A stretch of 64,000 nucleotides of DNA from Bacillus tianshenii (lineage in GTDB: Bacteria > Bacillota > Bacilli > Bacillales > Bacillaceae_N): contig CP129018.1 in NCBI GenBank assembly GCA_020524525.2, forward strand, positions 3,724,001 to 3,788,000. Direction: 5' to 3'. A model generated the notes under the pieces. That model saw only the letters and a program-made list of their open reading frames with translations, was not told the origin of the DNA and made no database searches. Of this stretch, positions 1-8,509 are shown in pieces. Both the position numbers and the translations under genes were made by a program. Positions within the stretch are counted from its first letter, which is position 1, and the number at the start of each line of letters is the position of its first letter.

Positions 1-1
1 A

Positions 2-61
2 GTAGACGAAGAAGAAAAACGAGAAATGGAATTAGGCCCAAATCGTTGTGCAGTAAGCTAA
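2..61 (+). CDS. C-terminal end of an unidentified protein
   Basis: An open frame enters the window from the left and ends at a TAA at 59-61. The 19 visible residues are acidic then end in GPNRCAVS. It is followed at once by a strong hairpin terminator, which supports it being the true 3' end of a gene. The visible piece is too short for me to assign a family. Confidence 0.55.
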   Translation, partial: VDEEEKREMELGPNRCAVS

Positions 62-62
62 T

Positions 63-100
63 AAAAAATCCCACTACTGATTTAGGTAGTGGGATTTTTT
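63..100. terminator. bidirectional rho-independent terminator
   Basis: A perfect 15-bp stem (A-run, then TCCCACTAC paired with GTAGTGGGA, then T-run) with an 8-base loop. It lies between the convergent 3' ends of the partial gene on the left and mreBH, so it can serve both strands. Confidence 0.9.
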
Positions 101-104
101 GTGC

Positions 105-1112
105 TTATTTCGAAGCCTTTTGAAGTTTTTGAATCATTTTCAATGAACGACCTGTTCCAATTGCCACAGATTCAAGAGGGCTTGGAGCGATATGTACAGG
201 TACGACAATTTCGTTACTTAACCATTCTTGGACACCATTTAACAATGCTCCACCGCCTGACAAAATAACACCGCGGTCAACGATATCACCGCTTAATTCT
301 GGAGGGCAGTCTTCCAATGTTGTGCGAATGGTTTCTAGAATTGAGAGAAGGGATTCTTTTATCGCTTCTTGAATTTCAAAAGAGCCCAATGTAATTGTTT
401 TAGGAAGACCATCAACTAGGTTTCGTCCCCGAATTTCCATTTCGACTTCCTCATGCTCAATCAGTGCATAACCAATTTCCATTTTGATAAGCTCGGCTGT
501 TCGTTCACCAATCAGCACGTTATATTTCTTACGTACATATTGGGAGATGTTTTCATCTAATTTGTCACCGCCGACGCGAACTGAATGAGCGGATACGACG
601 CCGCCAAAGGAGATAATGGCCACTTCAGTTGTTCCGCCGCCAATATCAACTACAACATTTGCGACAGGTTCATCAACCGGTAAGTCTGCCCCAATCGCTG
701 CTGCGACCGGCTCTTCAATCAAATGAATATTTTTTGCGCCAAAGCTTTTGACAGCATCGTGAATGGCACGGCGTTCGACTGATGTAGAACCGCACGGCGT
801 ACAAACTACGACATTTGGTTTACGAATAGATAGACCAAGCCGTTTTCCTGCCTTCTTCATAACTTGTTTCAACATATCTGTGGTGACATCAAAATCTGCA
901 ATCACACCGTCTTTCAATGGGCGTACAGCTACAATGTTACTTGGTGTTTTACCAACCATGCTTTTGGCTTCTGTACCAACAGCTAGTACTTGGTTTGTCT
1001 TAATATCAATGGCTGCGACAGACGGCTCGTTAAATACAATTCCTTTATTTTTACTATAAACGAGAATGTTTGCGGTACCTAAGTCAATACCGATCTCAGT
1101 TGTAGAAAACAT
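105..1112 (-). CDS. mreBH: MreB-like actin MreBH
   Basis: A 335-residue bacterial actin that organises lateral cell-wall synthesis under the membrane. The MreB hallmarks are visible: the N-terminal phosphate-1 motif GIDLGTAN, the central [10 protein letters not shown] phosphate-2 motif near residue 157, and the C-terminal [10 protein letters not shown] adenosine motif. Among the three Bacillus paralogues (MreB, Mbl, MreBH) the start [20 protein letters not shown] and the [15 protein letters not shown] stretch read most like MreBH, which in B. subtilis directs the hydrolase LytE. It is a single gene with its own terminator. An ACCCCC stretch near 1186 resembles the -35 of SigI promoters, but no convincing -10 follows, so SigI control is only a possibility. 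Confidence 0.93.
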   Translation of the reverse strand: MFSTTEIGIDLGTANILVYSKNKGIVFNEPSVAAIDIKTNQVLAVGTEAKSMVGKTPSNIVAVRPLKDGVIADFDVTTDMLKQVMKKAGKRLGLSIRKPNVVVCTPCGSTSVERRAIHDAVKSFGAKNIHLIEEPVAAAIGADLPVDEPVANVVVDIGGGTTEVAIISFGGVVSAHSVRVGGDKLDENISQYVRKKYNVLIGERTAELIKMEIGYALIEHEEVEMEIRGRNLVDGLPKTITLGSFEIQEAIKESLLSILETIRTTLEDCPPELSGDIVDRGVILSGGGALLNGVQEWLSNEIVVPVHIAPSPLESVAIGTGRSLKMIQKLQKASK

Positions 1113-1320
1113 ATGCGTTCACCCAATCCTTGTAGAGAAGTATAGCTATCTCCTATATTACTTCTATTATTTATAGTTAGTTTATGGGGGTAAAAGGACG
1201 ACAACAAGGCATTTTGCTAACTAGTAATTATATCCTTTTCAAGTACTGGCAGTTGTTTCAAGATAAGAATGCTAGGGTATTAAATCTATAAAGACAAACC
1301 TGTGAAAAGGAGAGTCAAAC

Positions 1321-1650
1321 ATGAACAAATATACTTATTATGTATCATTAGGATTAATGAAGGTGCACCCTGAACCGATTGATAGTGGTACAAATTACTT
1401 TGAAATTGAAGCGACGAAAGAACAGGCGAGTTTACTTCAGCATTTACTAGATGACTTATATGCAAAAGACCACAGACCAGGTCCTCTAGCAAAAAATCCA
1501 ATCAAAGAGTCATATGCTGAAGAAGGAAGAAGAGTACAAGAAGAAGGGATGAAAGAGTTCTACACCCGTGTCTATCAATATGGCACGCCGAAGACGAAGG
1601 AAGAAATTGAGAGCATGGGTATTGGTGAGGATATGTACTTAAATAAATAA
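1321..1650 (+). CDS. conserved small hypothetical protein
   Basis: A 109-residue soluble, charged protein without signal peptide or membrane segment. An AAGGAGAG ribosome binding site lies 8 bases before the ATG, and the gene ends at a palindromic terminator, so it is very probably real. The middle holds an acidic/basic helix-forming stretch (EEGRRVQEEGMKEFY). I do not recognise a domain and assign no function. Its terminator is the site where the IS1182-type element landed. Confidence 0.7.
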   Translation: MNKYTYYVSLGLMKVHPEPIDSGTNYFEIEATKEQASLLQHLLDDLYAKDHRPGPLAKNPIKESYAEEGRRVQEEGMKEFYTRVYQYGTPKTKEEIESMGIGEDMYLNK

Positions 1651-1673
1651 TAAAAGCAGGCCTTGAGCCTGCT
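1647..1673. repeat. left copy of palindromic terminator / target duplication
   Basis: The left half of an ancestral terminator of the form AAATAATAAAAGCAGGC, loop CTTGA, and the reverse complement. The 19 bases AGCAGGCCTTGAGCCTGCT (1655-1673) are repeated exactly at 3239-3257 on the far side of the insertion sequence. They are therefore both the terminator hairpin of the 1321-1650 gene and a target-site duplication. Confidence 0.85.
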
Positions 1674-3238
1674 CAGCTTGTAGAGAAACCCTGTGTTTTT
1701 CTACAAGCTTTTTTCATGACTTTTTAAAATAGGATGATTTTTACTCTATAGAAGTGAGGATTTGAAAGAAAAATACTCCCCTTCACCTATCCATTCTGTC
1801 TGGATAGGTGAAGGGCAATCTTTTTCATGTTCTGGCAGGCAGCTGTAAGTAATGCCTGCTCTTTTACATTTTCCAATCCCCTCAACCTGCAATAGCGAAG
1901 CCCATGCAGTTCTTTTGAATCTGCGAAGCTTCGCTCAACGGTTTCTCTTCTTTTTTGTGTAATCACTTTTCCTTCTTTGGATAAGCGATTTCGTCGGATT
2001 TGTTCTTTTCGGTCCTCCCACATGTGTCGGGTGAGAACCTTTTGATGATTTTTAGACCGTGTACAGCTTTCAAGTAATGAACACTCTTCACACTTTTTGG
2101 ATCGGATTTGTATTCGCGGTACCCTTCTCTTGTAGTGGTGCGATAGGTTAACGTTTCTCCCTGTGGACATACATAAACATTTCGTTCTTCATCAAATTTA
2201 AATTTCCACTTTGGCATAAGTCCTTTCGTCGAACTGTACCGACGATGAGCAATGACTCCAAAAATGTTACGGTCAGTTAACCCCTTACAAATCGGCATTG
2301 TTAAGTAACCAGCGTCCAGTCCCACACCTTCTAAATCAAAGCCAAACTTTTCAACCTGTAGGTCTAACCGATTCAAATAAGGAACAGAATCGTGAAGGTT
2401 GCCTGGAGTGACATGAACATCGGTAATCACATTATATTTCAGGTCAGTCGTTCTATGATCTAAATAAAAGAACCCTTCTGGCTTATTCTCACGGTATAGG
2501 TAACCACTCTCAGGATCCGTCTTACTAACGCGGATCGTTTTTGTTTCTTTCACCTCCTCTTTCGGTTTAAGGGGCTTTTTTCCATTCTGGATCCGATCCT
2601 CTTCCACAGCTTTGTTAAGTTCATCAATATAATCCCGTGTTTCTTCTTCTACTTCTTCCCGTGTAAATTGGTGTCGGTTGGCATTTGCCTTCAAATGAGT
2701 CGAATCCGTAAACAGCACTCGACCACCGACCATACGATGACTCATCGCTTGATGAACGATTTCATCAAAAATGTCTTGAAAAACCGTTGTGCCTTTGAAT
2801 CGTGTACGCCGATTCCAACTAATCGTTGAATGGTGAGGAACCTTATCATTTAGATGAAGCCCTAAAAACCATCGGTAAGCGACATTTGTCTGAATTTCAC
2901 GTTCAAGCTGACGTTCGGAACGAATACCATAAAAATAGCCGATAAACATCATTTTGAAAAGAACGAGAGGATCGAGAGAGGGACGCCCATTATCTTCGCA
3001 ATAATAAGGACGAACTTTTTCAAGGATAAAGGAGAAATCAATATATTTATCAATTTTTCGTAAGAGATGGTCTTCTGGGACTAGCTCTTCAATATGTACA
3101 AACTCCATTTCGTATTGTCGGTCTTTATTTGTATGAAACAACCTTATCACCGCCTGTATCTTCATTTACATCTATTATAACAAATTAACGCGGTAATAAG
3201 GTAAAAAAACAGGCTGTCGAGACTTTCTCGACAGCCTG
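1674..3238 (-). mobile_element. IS1182-family insertion sequence, complete but with a frameshifted transposase
   Basis: The 1565-bp element lies between two identical 19-bp direct repeats. Its ends are imperfect inverted repeats: left CAGCTTGTAGAGAAA, right (reversed) CAGGCTGTCGAGAAA, 12 of 15 matching. Each end also forms its own hairpin (1674-1709 and 3209-3238) that could block outside transcription. Transposase homology, element length and insertion into a palindrome fit the IS1182 family, some members of which are known to prefer palindromic targets. The element copied the terminator it hit, so both flanking genes keep one. Confidence 0.85.
1787..3165 (-). pseudogene. IS1182-type DDE transposase, broken by one frameshift
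   Basis: The first reading frame (3165 down to about 2095) gives the N-terminal domain, the first catalytic Asp in TDSTHLKAN and the second in LDAGYLT. After the codons for SDPK the frame continues wrongly to a stop at 1963. The second frame, ending at 1787, carries the expected continuation KKCEECSLLESC and the catalytic Glu region ERSFADSKELHGLRY. The break lies in a run of five A (complement of 2094-2098); six A would restore one protein of roughly 455 residues. A -1 ribosomal slip on this run is conceivable, but a simple one-base deletion is more likely. Confidence 0.85.
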
Positions 3239-3266
3239 AGCAGGCCTTGAGCCTGCTTTTATTATT
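3239..3266. repeat. right copy of palindromic terminator / target duplication
   Basis: AGCAGGCCTTGAGCCTGCT at 3239-3257, followed by TTTATTATTT, is the second copy of the terminator hairpin. In the minus direction it lies just after the stop of the GH68 gene at 3272 and probably terminates it. Joining the two flanks removes the element and rebuilds one perfect 17-bp-stem palindrome. Confidence 0.85.
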
Positions 3267-3271
3267 TTAGG

Positions 3272-4603
3272 TTAATTAATTTTTCCATGCTGCTGAGTAT
3301 TTACAATCTGTGTTTCATCACCATGAATAGATAGTTTTAAAGTTGGAGCTAGCGTACCGCCGAAATGATCATATTGGAATTGCTCAGATTGGCTGCCAAC
3401 ATCCTTCAAGCTTACTCCATTTAAGTCAAAGTAATTAATAAAGCTAATCACTTTACCGTTTGGAAGTACAATCCATGAATAAGCTTGGAATGGGTTGTTT
3501 TTAGGGTTTGCAATTACAAGGCCACTCTCATTAAGAGGTTTGTAATCACCATCTAAGCGGTCAGATGTGAAACCGTACAGACCATCGACACCTTTTAAAC
3601 CTGGTGCGAAAGTGAATTTATGGCTGTCAACAAATAAATAGTATTGACCACCTTTATTCACAATGTGTGGACGTTCAAGCTGCTGGTTAACACAATCTGC
3701 TTCTAGAAGAGGGGGAAGCATTTCCCAATTGTTCATACTATCATCTTCTGCAACTGCAATCCCAACGTTCCCATTGTATTGTGCAGAACCATCAGGAGCA
3801 GTATGGTTTTGGCGATAATCCTCGTCACCTATGTTGTGTGGCTGACATGTTTGTTCACTTGCTTTACCAGGAGAATTCCCTTCAAATAAGATATATTCTT
3901 TACCTGTCTTCGGATCTTTGTAGAACCATGGGTCACGGAAAGCGTAGATAATGCCACCTTCAGATTGTTCCATTGTTTGATAATATTTACCTTTTGGCTT
4001 AAGGATGATTTTATGTTCACCCCAGTTTTCTAAGTGAACACCACTTTTGTTAACGTTAATTTCACCAGACGCTTTAGCAAGGCGTTGTTCGTATGTTAAT
4101 TTGTCATCATCTTTACGTCCTGTTGCGGTGTAGAAGAGATGAATCTTCCCGTTATCATCTAGCATTGCTGAACCAGCCCATTGACGAGAACCGAAAGCAT
4201 CTTCCTTATCAAAAGCAGGTCCACCAAGCTTCCAATCCTTCCCGTTCTTTGAATAATAATAACGGATTTGAGCGATATCATGACGCTTACCAGGTAAGAC
4301 ATCATCAGGTGCTGTCAAAGCAAAAAGAACATAGTTTCCTTTCACTTTGGCTACGGAGCCATCTTCATTGCGTAGAGGCCATGAATCCCATACCCAATGA
4401 TCAGGATCGATTTGTTCAAAGTCAGGCTTAATGTATGGTGCTGTTGTATCTTTCGTTCGTTCTAACTTCTCAGCTTGCTGACGTGTCCAGGCAGGTGTTT
4501 TCTCTTCTGCATTTACGTTTAATGGAAGAGCAAATGAAGAAGCAACAACAACGGCAGCTGCTGTACTTATAATCGTTTTCTTAAGTACACGTAATGATTC
4601 CAT
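3272..4603 (-). CDS. secreted GH68 fructosyltransferase (levansucrase-like), copy 1
   Basis: A 443-residue enzyme of glycoside hydrolase family 68, which splits sucrose and either builds fructan or hydrolyses it. A signal peptide covers about residues 1-32. The three catalytic residues are visible: nucleophile Asp73 in VWDSWPL, transition-state Asp224 in FRDPW, and acid/base Glu310 in QQLERPH. The motifs SRQWAGSA and DSHKFTFAPG resemble the Gram-negative/actinobacterial GH68 branch more than B. subtilis SacB, so levansucrase, inulosucrase and beta-fructofuranosidase all remain possible. It follows the second copy by 62 bases. The ribosome binding site AAAGGAGTG fixes the start. The C-terminus carries a short extra stretch (about residues 392-416) absent from copy 2. 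Confidence 0.9.
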   Translation of the reverse strand: MESLRVLKKTIISTAAAVVVASSFALPLNVNAEEKTPAWTRQQAEKLERTKDTTAPYIKPDFEQIDPDHWVWDSWPLRNEDGSVAKVKGNYVLFALTAPDDVLPGKRHDIAQIRYYYSKNGKDWKLGGPAFDKEDAFGSRQWAGSAMLDDNGKIHLFYTATGRKDDDKLTYEQRLAKASGEINVNKSGVHLENWGEHKIILKPKGKYYQTMEQSEGGIIYAFRDPWFYKDPKTGKEYILFEGNSPGKASEQTCQPHNIGDEDYRQNHTAPDGSAQYNGNVGIAVAEDDSMNNWEMLPPLLEADCVNQQLERPHIVNKGGQYYLFVDSHKFTFAPGLKGVDGLYGFTSDRLDGDYKPLNESGLVIANPKNNPFQAYSWIVLPNGKVISFINYFDLNGVSLKDVGSQSEQFQYDHFGGTLAPTLKLSIHGDETQIVNTQQHGKIN

Positions 4604-4665
4604 TCGATTTGTTCACTCCTTTGTTTTATATTCCCCCTCTCGGAAAGAGGGGGATGGTTGGTAGG

Positions 4666-5970
4666 TTACTTAATACGTGGAGAATTGTATTCTTTTACGA
4701 TTCTTGTTTTGTCTCCATTAAGTGATAGTTTGAGTGTTGGTGCTAGTGTGCCACCGAATTTCTGCTCGCCAGTTTCATTATCAACATACTTGTTAACGAA
4801 GCTTTCAACGTCACCGTTTGGAAGTACTAACCAAGAATATGCTTGTAATGGATCGCTAGCTGGGTTTGCTACGACAAGTCCTGATTCATTCAATGGTTCA
4901 TAGTCACCGTGAAGAGATTTCGCATTGAAGCCGTATAGGCCGTCTGGTCCGTTAAGTCCAGGGGCGAATGTGAACTTATGGCTGATTGTAAATAAGTAAT
5001 ATTGGTTTCCTTTCACAACAATATGCGGACGCTCAAGCTGTTGGTTCACACAGTCTGCTTCAAGCATTGGATCTTTTAATTTCCAATCAGATAGGCTTCC
5101 GTCTTTCTCAGCAATCCCTACATTACCGTTGTATAGAGCTGAACCTTCTGGGACGTCATGATTTTGTCTGAACTGCTTGCTTCCAATGTTTTCTGGCTGA
5201 CACGTCTGCTCATCAGCTTTTCCTGGAGAGTTCCCTTCAAATAAAATGTATTCTTTACCTGTTTTCGGGTCTTTGAAGAACCAAGGATCACGGAATGAAT
5301 AGATAATTCCTTTGCCTTGTGATTGTTCGATTGTCTGGTACTTCTCACCATCAGCTGTTAAAATAATCTCATGTGGGCCGTGGTTCGAAATTTCGACGCC
5401 ATCTTTTGTTGCGTTCATGTCAAAGCTTGTCAGAGCTAGACGTTGTTCCATTGTGACTTCTTCTTCACCTTTCCGGCCAGAAGCGGTGTAGAAGAGATGT
5501 ACGCGTCCATTTTCATCCATCATTGCAGACCCGGCCCACTGTCTTGAACCAAATGCTTTGTCTGGGTCATAAGCTAAGCCACCAAGCTTCCAATTCTTCC
5601 CGTCTTTTGAATAGAAATAACGGATTTTTGCAATGTTATGGCGTTCTGTTGGTGTTACGCCATCTTTTGTTGCTGTAAGAGAGAAAATAACTTTGTAGCC
5701 GTTAATGCGGGCAACCTTCCCATCTCTGTCGCGTAGCGGCCATGTGTCCCATACATAAAGGTTAGGCGCGATGTCTTTGATTTCATCTTTCGTAATTTCC
5801 GGAGCTGTGTTTGTTTTATCTCGCTGAATCTTCGATGCATCTTCACGAGACCATACAGAAGTTTCCGGATTCACTTCTGCAGTTGCTTGAGGTGCTGCGT
5901 ATGCAGCAGTACCTAGTAGCATGGATGCGATTGCTACGGATTTAAGTAGCATGCTTCCTCTTTTTGGCAT
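4666..5970 (-). CDS. secreted GH68 fructosyltransferase (levansucrase-like), copy 2
   Basis: A 434-residue paralogue of the downstream gene and first in the pair. The signal peptide covers about residues 1-32 with an AYA-AP type cleavage region. Catalytic residues are Asp75 in VWDTWPL, Asp228 in FRDPW and Glu313 in QLERPH. GAAGGAGG lies 8 bases before the ATG at 5970, so the longer start is favoured. It and copy 1 align along their whole length without large gaps, pointing to an old tandem duplication. Separate signal peptides and ribosome binding sites indicate that both are exported. No SacY-type antiterminator target was recognised in the 250 bases upstream. Confidence 0.9.
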   Translation of the reverse strand: MPKRGSMLLKSVAIASMLLGTAAYAAPQATAEVNPETSVWSREDASKIQRDKTNTAPEITKDEIKDIAPNLYVWDTWPLRDRDGKVARINGYKVIFSLTATKDGVTPTERHNIAKIRYFYSKDGKNWKLGGLAYDPDKAFGSRQWAGSAMMDENGRVHLFYTASGRKGEEEVTMEQRLALTSFDMNATKDGVEISNHGPHEIILTADGEKYQTIEQSQGKGIIYSFRDPWFFKDPKTGKEYILFEGNSPGKADEQTCQPENIGSKQFRQNHDVPEGSALYNGNVGIAEKDGSLSDWKLKDPMLEADCVNQQLERPHIVVKGNQYYLFTISHKFTFAPGLNGPDGLYGFNAKSLHGDYEPLNESGLVVANPASDPLQAYSWLVLPNGDVESFVNKYVDNETGEQKFGGTLAPTLKLSLNGDKTRIVKEYNSPRIK

Positions 5971-6177
5971 ATGCTATTCCTCCTTCTAATTTTTAAGTTA
6001 CACATTGAGGATTCCCCTTCACTTGCTTGGTAAACTGAAACATTAGGCCCTTTCTCATAGAGAGTAAGACGTCATAAATACTTACTATTATTTCTCACAC
6101 TATTCCATATAAATCTAATGAACAGGTAACTTTCGAACTATTAGTTTCATAACAGAAATAGTTCCTCCTAGAAAATA

Positions 6178-6217
6178 CAAAAAAAGCAGGCACTTCCTAT
6201 TTGGAAGTGCCTGCTTG
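6178..6217 (-). terminator. terminator of the yflJ-like gene
   Basis: A 14-bp stem AAGCAGGCACTTCC / GGAAGTGCCTGCTT with a 5-base loop. The A-run on its left is a T-run on the minus strand, directly after the stop codon at 6228. Confidence 0.9.
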
Positions 6218-6227
6218 TATAAACAGC

Positions 6228-6359
6228 TTACTTGCTGTTAGTTTCTAATAGATTTGCTAGAACGTGCTTTTTGTAGCTTTCAATTTTACGAGGGCCGTAA
6301 GTGCGAACCCCTTTTTCTTTAAGCTTTTCTACGTACCAGCCTTTGCTTCCTGTATGCAT
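6228..6359 (-). CDS. yflJ: YflJ-like DUF2639 small protein
   Basis: A 43-residue protein beginning MHTGSKGWYVEKLKEKGV. The GSKGWYV..LK..GV pattern is what I associate with the DUF2639 (YflJ) family of Bacillus, function unknown. The frame stays open 30 codons further upstream, but GAAAGGGTG lies just before the internal ATG at 6359, which also matches the family's usual length of about 45 residues. Its own terminator follows. In B. subtilis yflJ lies in the same yfl-yfk neighbourhood represented elsewhere in this window. Confidence 0.75.
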   Translation of the reverse strand: MHTGSKGWYVEKLKEKGVRTYGPRKIESYKKHVLANLLETNSK

Positions 6360-6582
6360 GAACAACACCCTTTCTGAAAAAATTTTATGCTTTGGAAGAG
6401 TCGAGCTGTATAAATTCTTTGGATTGCTATCATTCTTACGGTTACACATTCTAACATCTAATAAACGTGTTTGAAAAGGGGTTATAAGAAATTCATTTTA
6501 TTAATGATAAGAAGGGGCACCGATGCTCATTGATGATTGACAATTTTGAAAATCACCGCTATGATCAAGTCAAATATAGGAA

Positions 6583-6673
6583 GTCCACTAGGGGCGCCTT
6601 CAAGGCTGAGATAAGGAATATTCCTTTGTCCCTTAAAACCTGATCTGGTTAGTACCAGCGTAGGGAAGTGGAG
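6583..6673 (+). promoter_or_regulatory. TPP (thi-box) riboswitch
   Basis: The conserved aptamer parts are all present in order: closing stem CCAC (6585-6588) with GTGG (6668-6671), GGGGCGCC, CTGAGA (6606-6611), CCTGATCTGGTTAGTACCAGCG and TAGGGAAGTGG. It senses thiamine pyrophosphate and precedes thiD-thiM-thiE, so excess TPP should close the operon through the terminator just downstream. Confidence 0.95.
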
Positions 6674-6711
6674 ACGGTATATAAGAGCATCTTGTAAGAT
6701 GTTCTGCCTAC

Positions 6712-6739
6712 AAACCGCTCCAGTTTCGGAGCGGTTTTT
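6712..6739 (+). terminator. riboswitch-controlled terminator
   Basis: AAACCGCTCC / GGAGCGGTTTTT hairpin with T-run about 40 bases after the TPP aptamer. Between them (6683-6708) a GCATCTT/AAGATGT hairpin lies, part of the likely antiterminator switch. Confidence 0.85.
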
Positions 6740-6811
6740 CTATTCTCCGAAACTTCTATTCTCCTTCTGCCTCTAGCTGGCTTCCTTCATCATTTCAAGG
6801 AGGCTTCATCC

Positions 6812-6892
6812 ATGTTAATTGCTGAACAGATTCATCAACAAACGATTCAAATGGTACACATTGAAGATAGCGGGGTGGTAATCGATGAGTAA
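6812..6892 (+). CDS. 26-codon leader ORF overlapping thiD
   Basis: ATG at 6812 preceded 8 bases upstream by a strong AAGGAGG site (6797-6803). It encodes 26 residues (MLIAEQIHQQ... VVIDE) and ends with TAA at 6890-6892, overlapping the thiD start at 6885 by 8 bases. thiD has only a weak GGGGTGG site, so ribosomes finishing this ORF may start thiD by coupling. I recognise no homologue. It may instead be a decayed remnant of a thiamine gene. Confidence 0.4.
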   Translation: MLIAEQIHQQTIQMVHIEDSGVVIDE

Positions 6893-7691
6893 TGTATCTT
6901 GTGCACTTACAATTGCTGGTACAGATCCTAGTGGAGGAGCAGGAATCCAAGCAGACTTGAAAACCTTTCAAGAGCTCGGTGTCTATGGCATGTCCGTTAT
7001 TACATCAGTTGTAGCTCAAAATACGATGGGGGTTAAAGACGTCATTCATATGCCTGTTTCATTTATTGAAAAGCAGTTAGATGCTGTTCTTGAAGATATT
7101 AGGCCTCATGCGATTAAGTCAGGTATGATCGCATCTGTTGATATGATCGAGCTTGTTGCAAAGAAAGTCGCTGATGCAGGTATTCCATATGTTATTGATC
7201 CAGTCATGATAGCGAAAAGTGGTGATGCATTAATTGGTGAACAAGCGAGTGATGCACTACGTGAGAAGCTGATTCCGCTTGCTAGCCTTATTACGCCAAA
7301 CCTCCCTGAAGCAGAAGTAATAACAGGGATGAAGATTTCCACAATAGCTGAAATGGAAGAAGCTGCAAAGATAATTGTGCATGAATATGGAGCGCGGGCA
7401 GTTGTTATGAAAGGTGGACATTTAGAAGGCGAAGCAATAGACCTTTTATACGATGGTGAGGACTTTTCAAGCTTCACTTCAAGAAGGTTTCAAACAAAGC
7501 ATACTCATGGTACAGGTTGTACGTTTTCTGCGGCAATTACTGCAGAACTTGCTAAAGGAGCAGTCATGAAAGATGCTGTTGCAACAGGAAAGACATTTAT
7601 CACGGCTGCAATTGAACATACATTAGGGATTGGAAAAGGAAATGGACCAACTAATCATTGGGCTTATCATTCAACAAAGGTGGGGAAATAA
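6885..7691 (+). CDS. thiD: hydroxymethylpyrimidine/phosphomethylpyrimidine kinase ThiD
   Basis: A 268-residue ribokinase-fold enzyme that phosphorylates HMP and HMP-phosphate for thiamine synthesis. The N-terminus ALTIAGTDPSGGAGIQADLKTF and the C-terminal anion hole with catalytic Asp region HTHGTGCTFSAAI are diagnostic. ITPNLPEAEVITG is a further family motif. GMSVITSVVAQNTMGV reads as ThiD rather than as the PdxK-type paralogue. It is the first main gene of a riboswitch-controlled operon, and its stop overlaps the thiM start (TAATG at 7689-7693). Confidence 0.93.
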   Translation: MSNVSCALTIAGTDPSGGAGIQADLKTFQELGVYGMSVITSVVAQNTMGVKDVIHMPVSFIEKQLDAVLEDIRPHAIKSGMIASVDMIELVAKKVADAGIPYVIDPVMIAKSGDALIGEQASDALREKLIPLASLITPNLPEAEVITGMKISTIAEMEEAAKIIVHEYGARAVVMKGGHLEGEAIDLLYDGEDFSSFTSRRFQTKHTHGTGCTFSAAITAELAKGAVMKDAVATGKTFITAAIEHTLGIGKGNGPTNHWAYHSTKVGK

Positions 7692-8509
7692 TGAACTCTC
7701 AAGCAGTGTTAGAAGCGGTAGAAAATGTTCGCACCAATAATCCATTAATTCATAGCCTTACGAATGTGGTGGTAACGAATTTTACAGCAAATGGCTTACT
7801 TGCTTTAGGCGCTTCACCAGTGATGTCGACAGCAAAGGAAGAAGCTGCAGACATGGCTTCAATTGCAAACGGTGTATTAATTAATATGGGAACATTAACG
7901 CCAAGCGAAGTCGAAGCAATGGTGCTAGCAGGGCAGGCTGCAAACAAAAAAGGTATTCCGGTTGTATTAGATCCAGTAGGCGTTGGTGCTACACCTTTCC
8001 GTTCCGAAACGGTTGAAAAGTTATTAGAGCATATTAACTTCACAGTTGTCCGTGGGAATGCCGGCGAAATTGCAAATGTTATTGGGACTAAGTGGGAAGT
8101 AAGAGGTGTTGATTCAACAGGGGATGGAGATGTACACAGCCTAGCTGAAGAAGCTGCAAAGAAGCTTAATACAACCGTTATTATTACAGGCAAGGTGGAT
8201 GTCATTAGTGATGGGGTAACGACATATGAAGTTCATAACGGTCATGAGTGGCTAACGAAAGTAACAGGTGGAGGTTGCTTGCTTGGTGCAGTCATAAGTG
8301 CTTTTCTAGCAACGAATGAAGATACATTTAAAGCATCTGTTGGAGCATTGGTTTATTACGGAGCAGCTGCACAACATGCAGCGGAAATCTCTTCAGGTCC
8401 TGGGACATTCCAAACAGCTTTTCTTGATGCGTTATGCAACCTTTCAAATGATAGGCTAGTGGAGCTCGCAGACTTTTCATGCACATCAAGTAAGGAAGCA
8501 AACGTATGA
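7691..8509 (+). CDS. thiM: hydroxyethylthiazole kinase ThiM
   Basis: A 272-residue kinase that salvages the thiazole moiety of thiamine. PLIHSLTNVVVTNFTANGLLALGASPVMS at the N-terminus is typical of the family. VLDPVGVGAT and the substrate-closing VTGGGCLLGAV also fit. The frame is open upstream, but the ATG at 7691 overlaps the thiD stop and is preceded by AAGGTGGGG, so that start is chosen. The neighbour gene products supply HMP-PP and join the two halves. Confidence 0.93.
   Translation: MNSQAVLEAVENVRTNNPLIHSLTNVVVTNFTANGLLALGASPVMSTAKEEAADMASIANGVLINMGTLTPSEVEAMVLAGQAANKKGIPVVLDPVGVGATPFRSETVEKLLEHINFTVVRGNAGEIANVIGTKWEVRGVDSTGDGDVHSLAEEAAKKLNTTVIITGKVDVISDGVTTYEVHNGHEWLTKVTGGGCLLGAVISAFLATNEDTFKASVGALVYYGAAAQHAAEISSGPGTFQTAFLDALCNLSNDRLVELADFSCTSSKEANV

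Noticed and set aside
763-1059. 98-residue plus-strand open frame inside mreBH
   Set aside because: It is the complement of a clearly coding gene and has no ribosome binding site.
3829-4020. Small ORF suggesting a frameshift in the GH68 gene
   Set aside because: The main frame is intact with all catalytic motifs; this is an alternate frame only.
4093-4431. 112-residue plus-strand open frame inside the GH68 gene
   Set aside because: Antisense shadow of a conserved enzyme, without initiation signals or family features.
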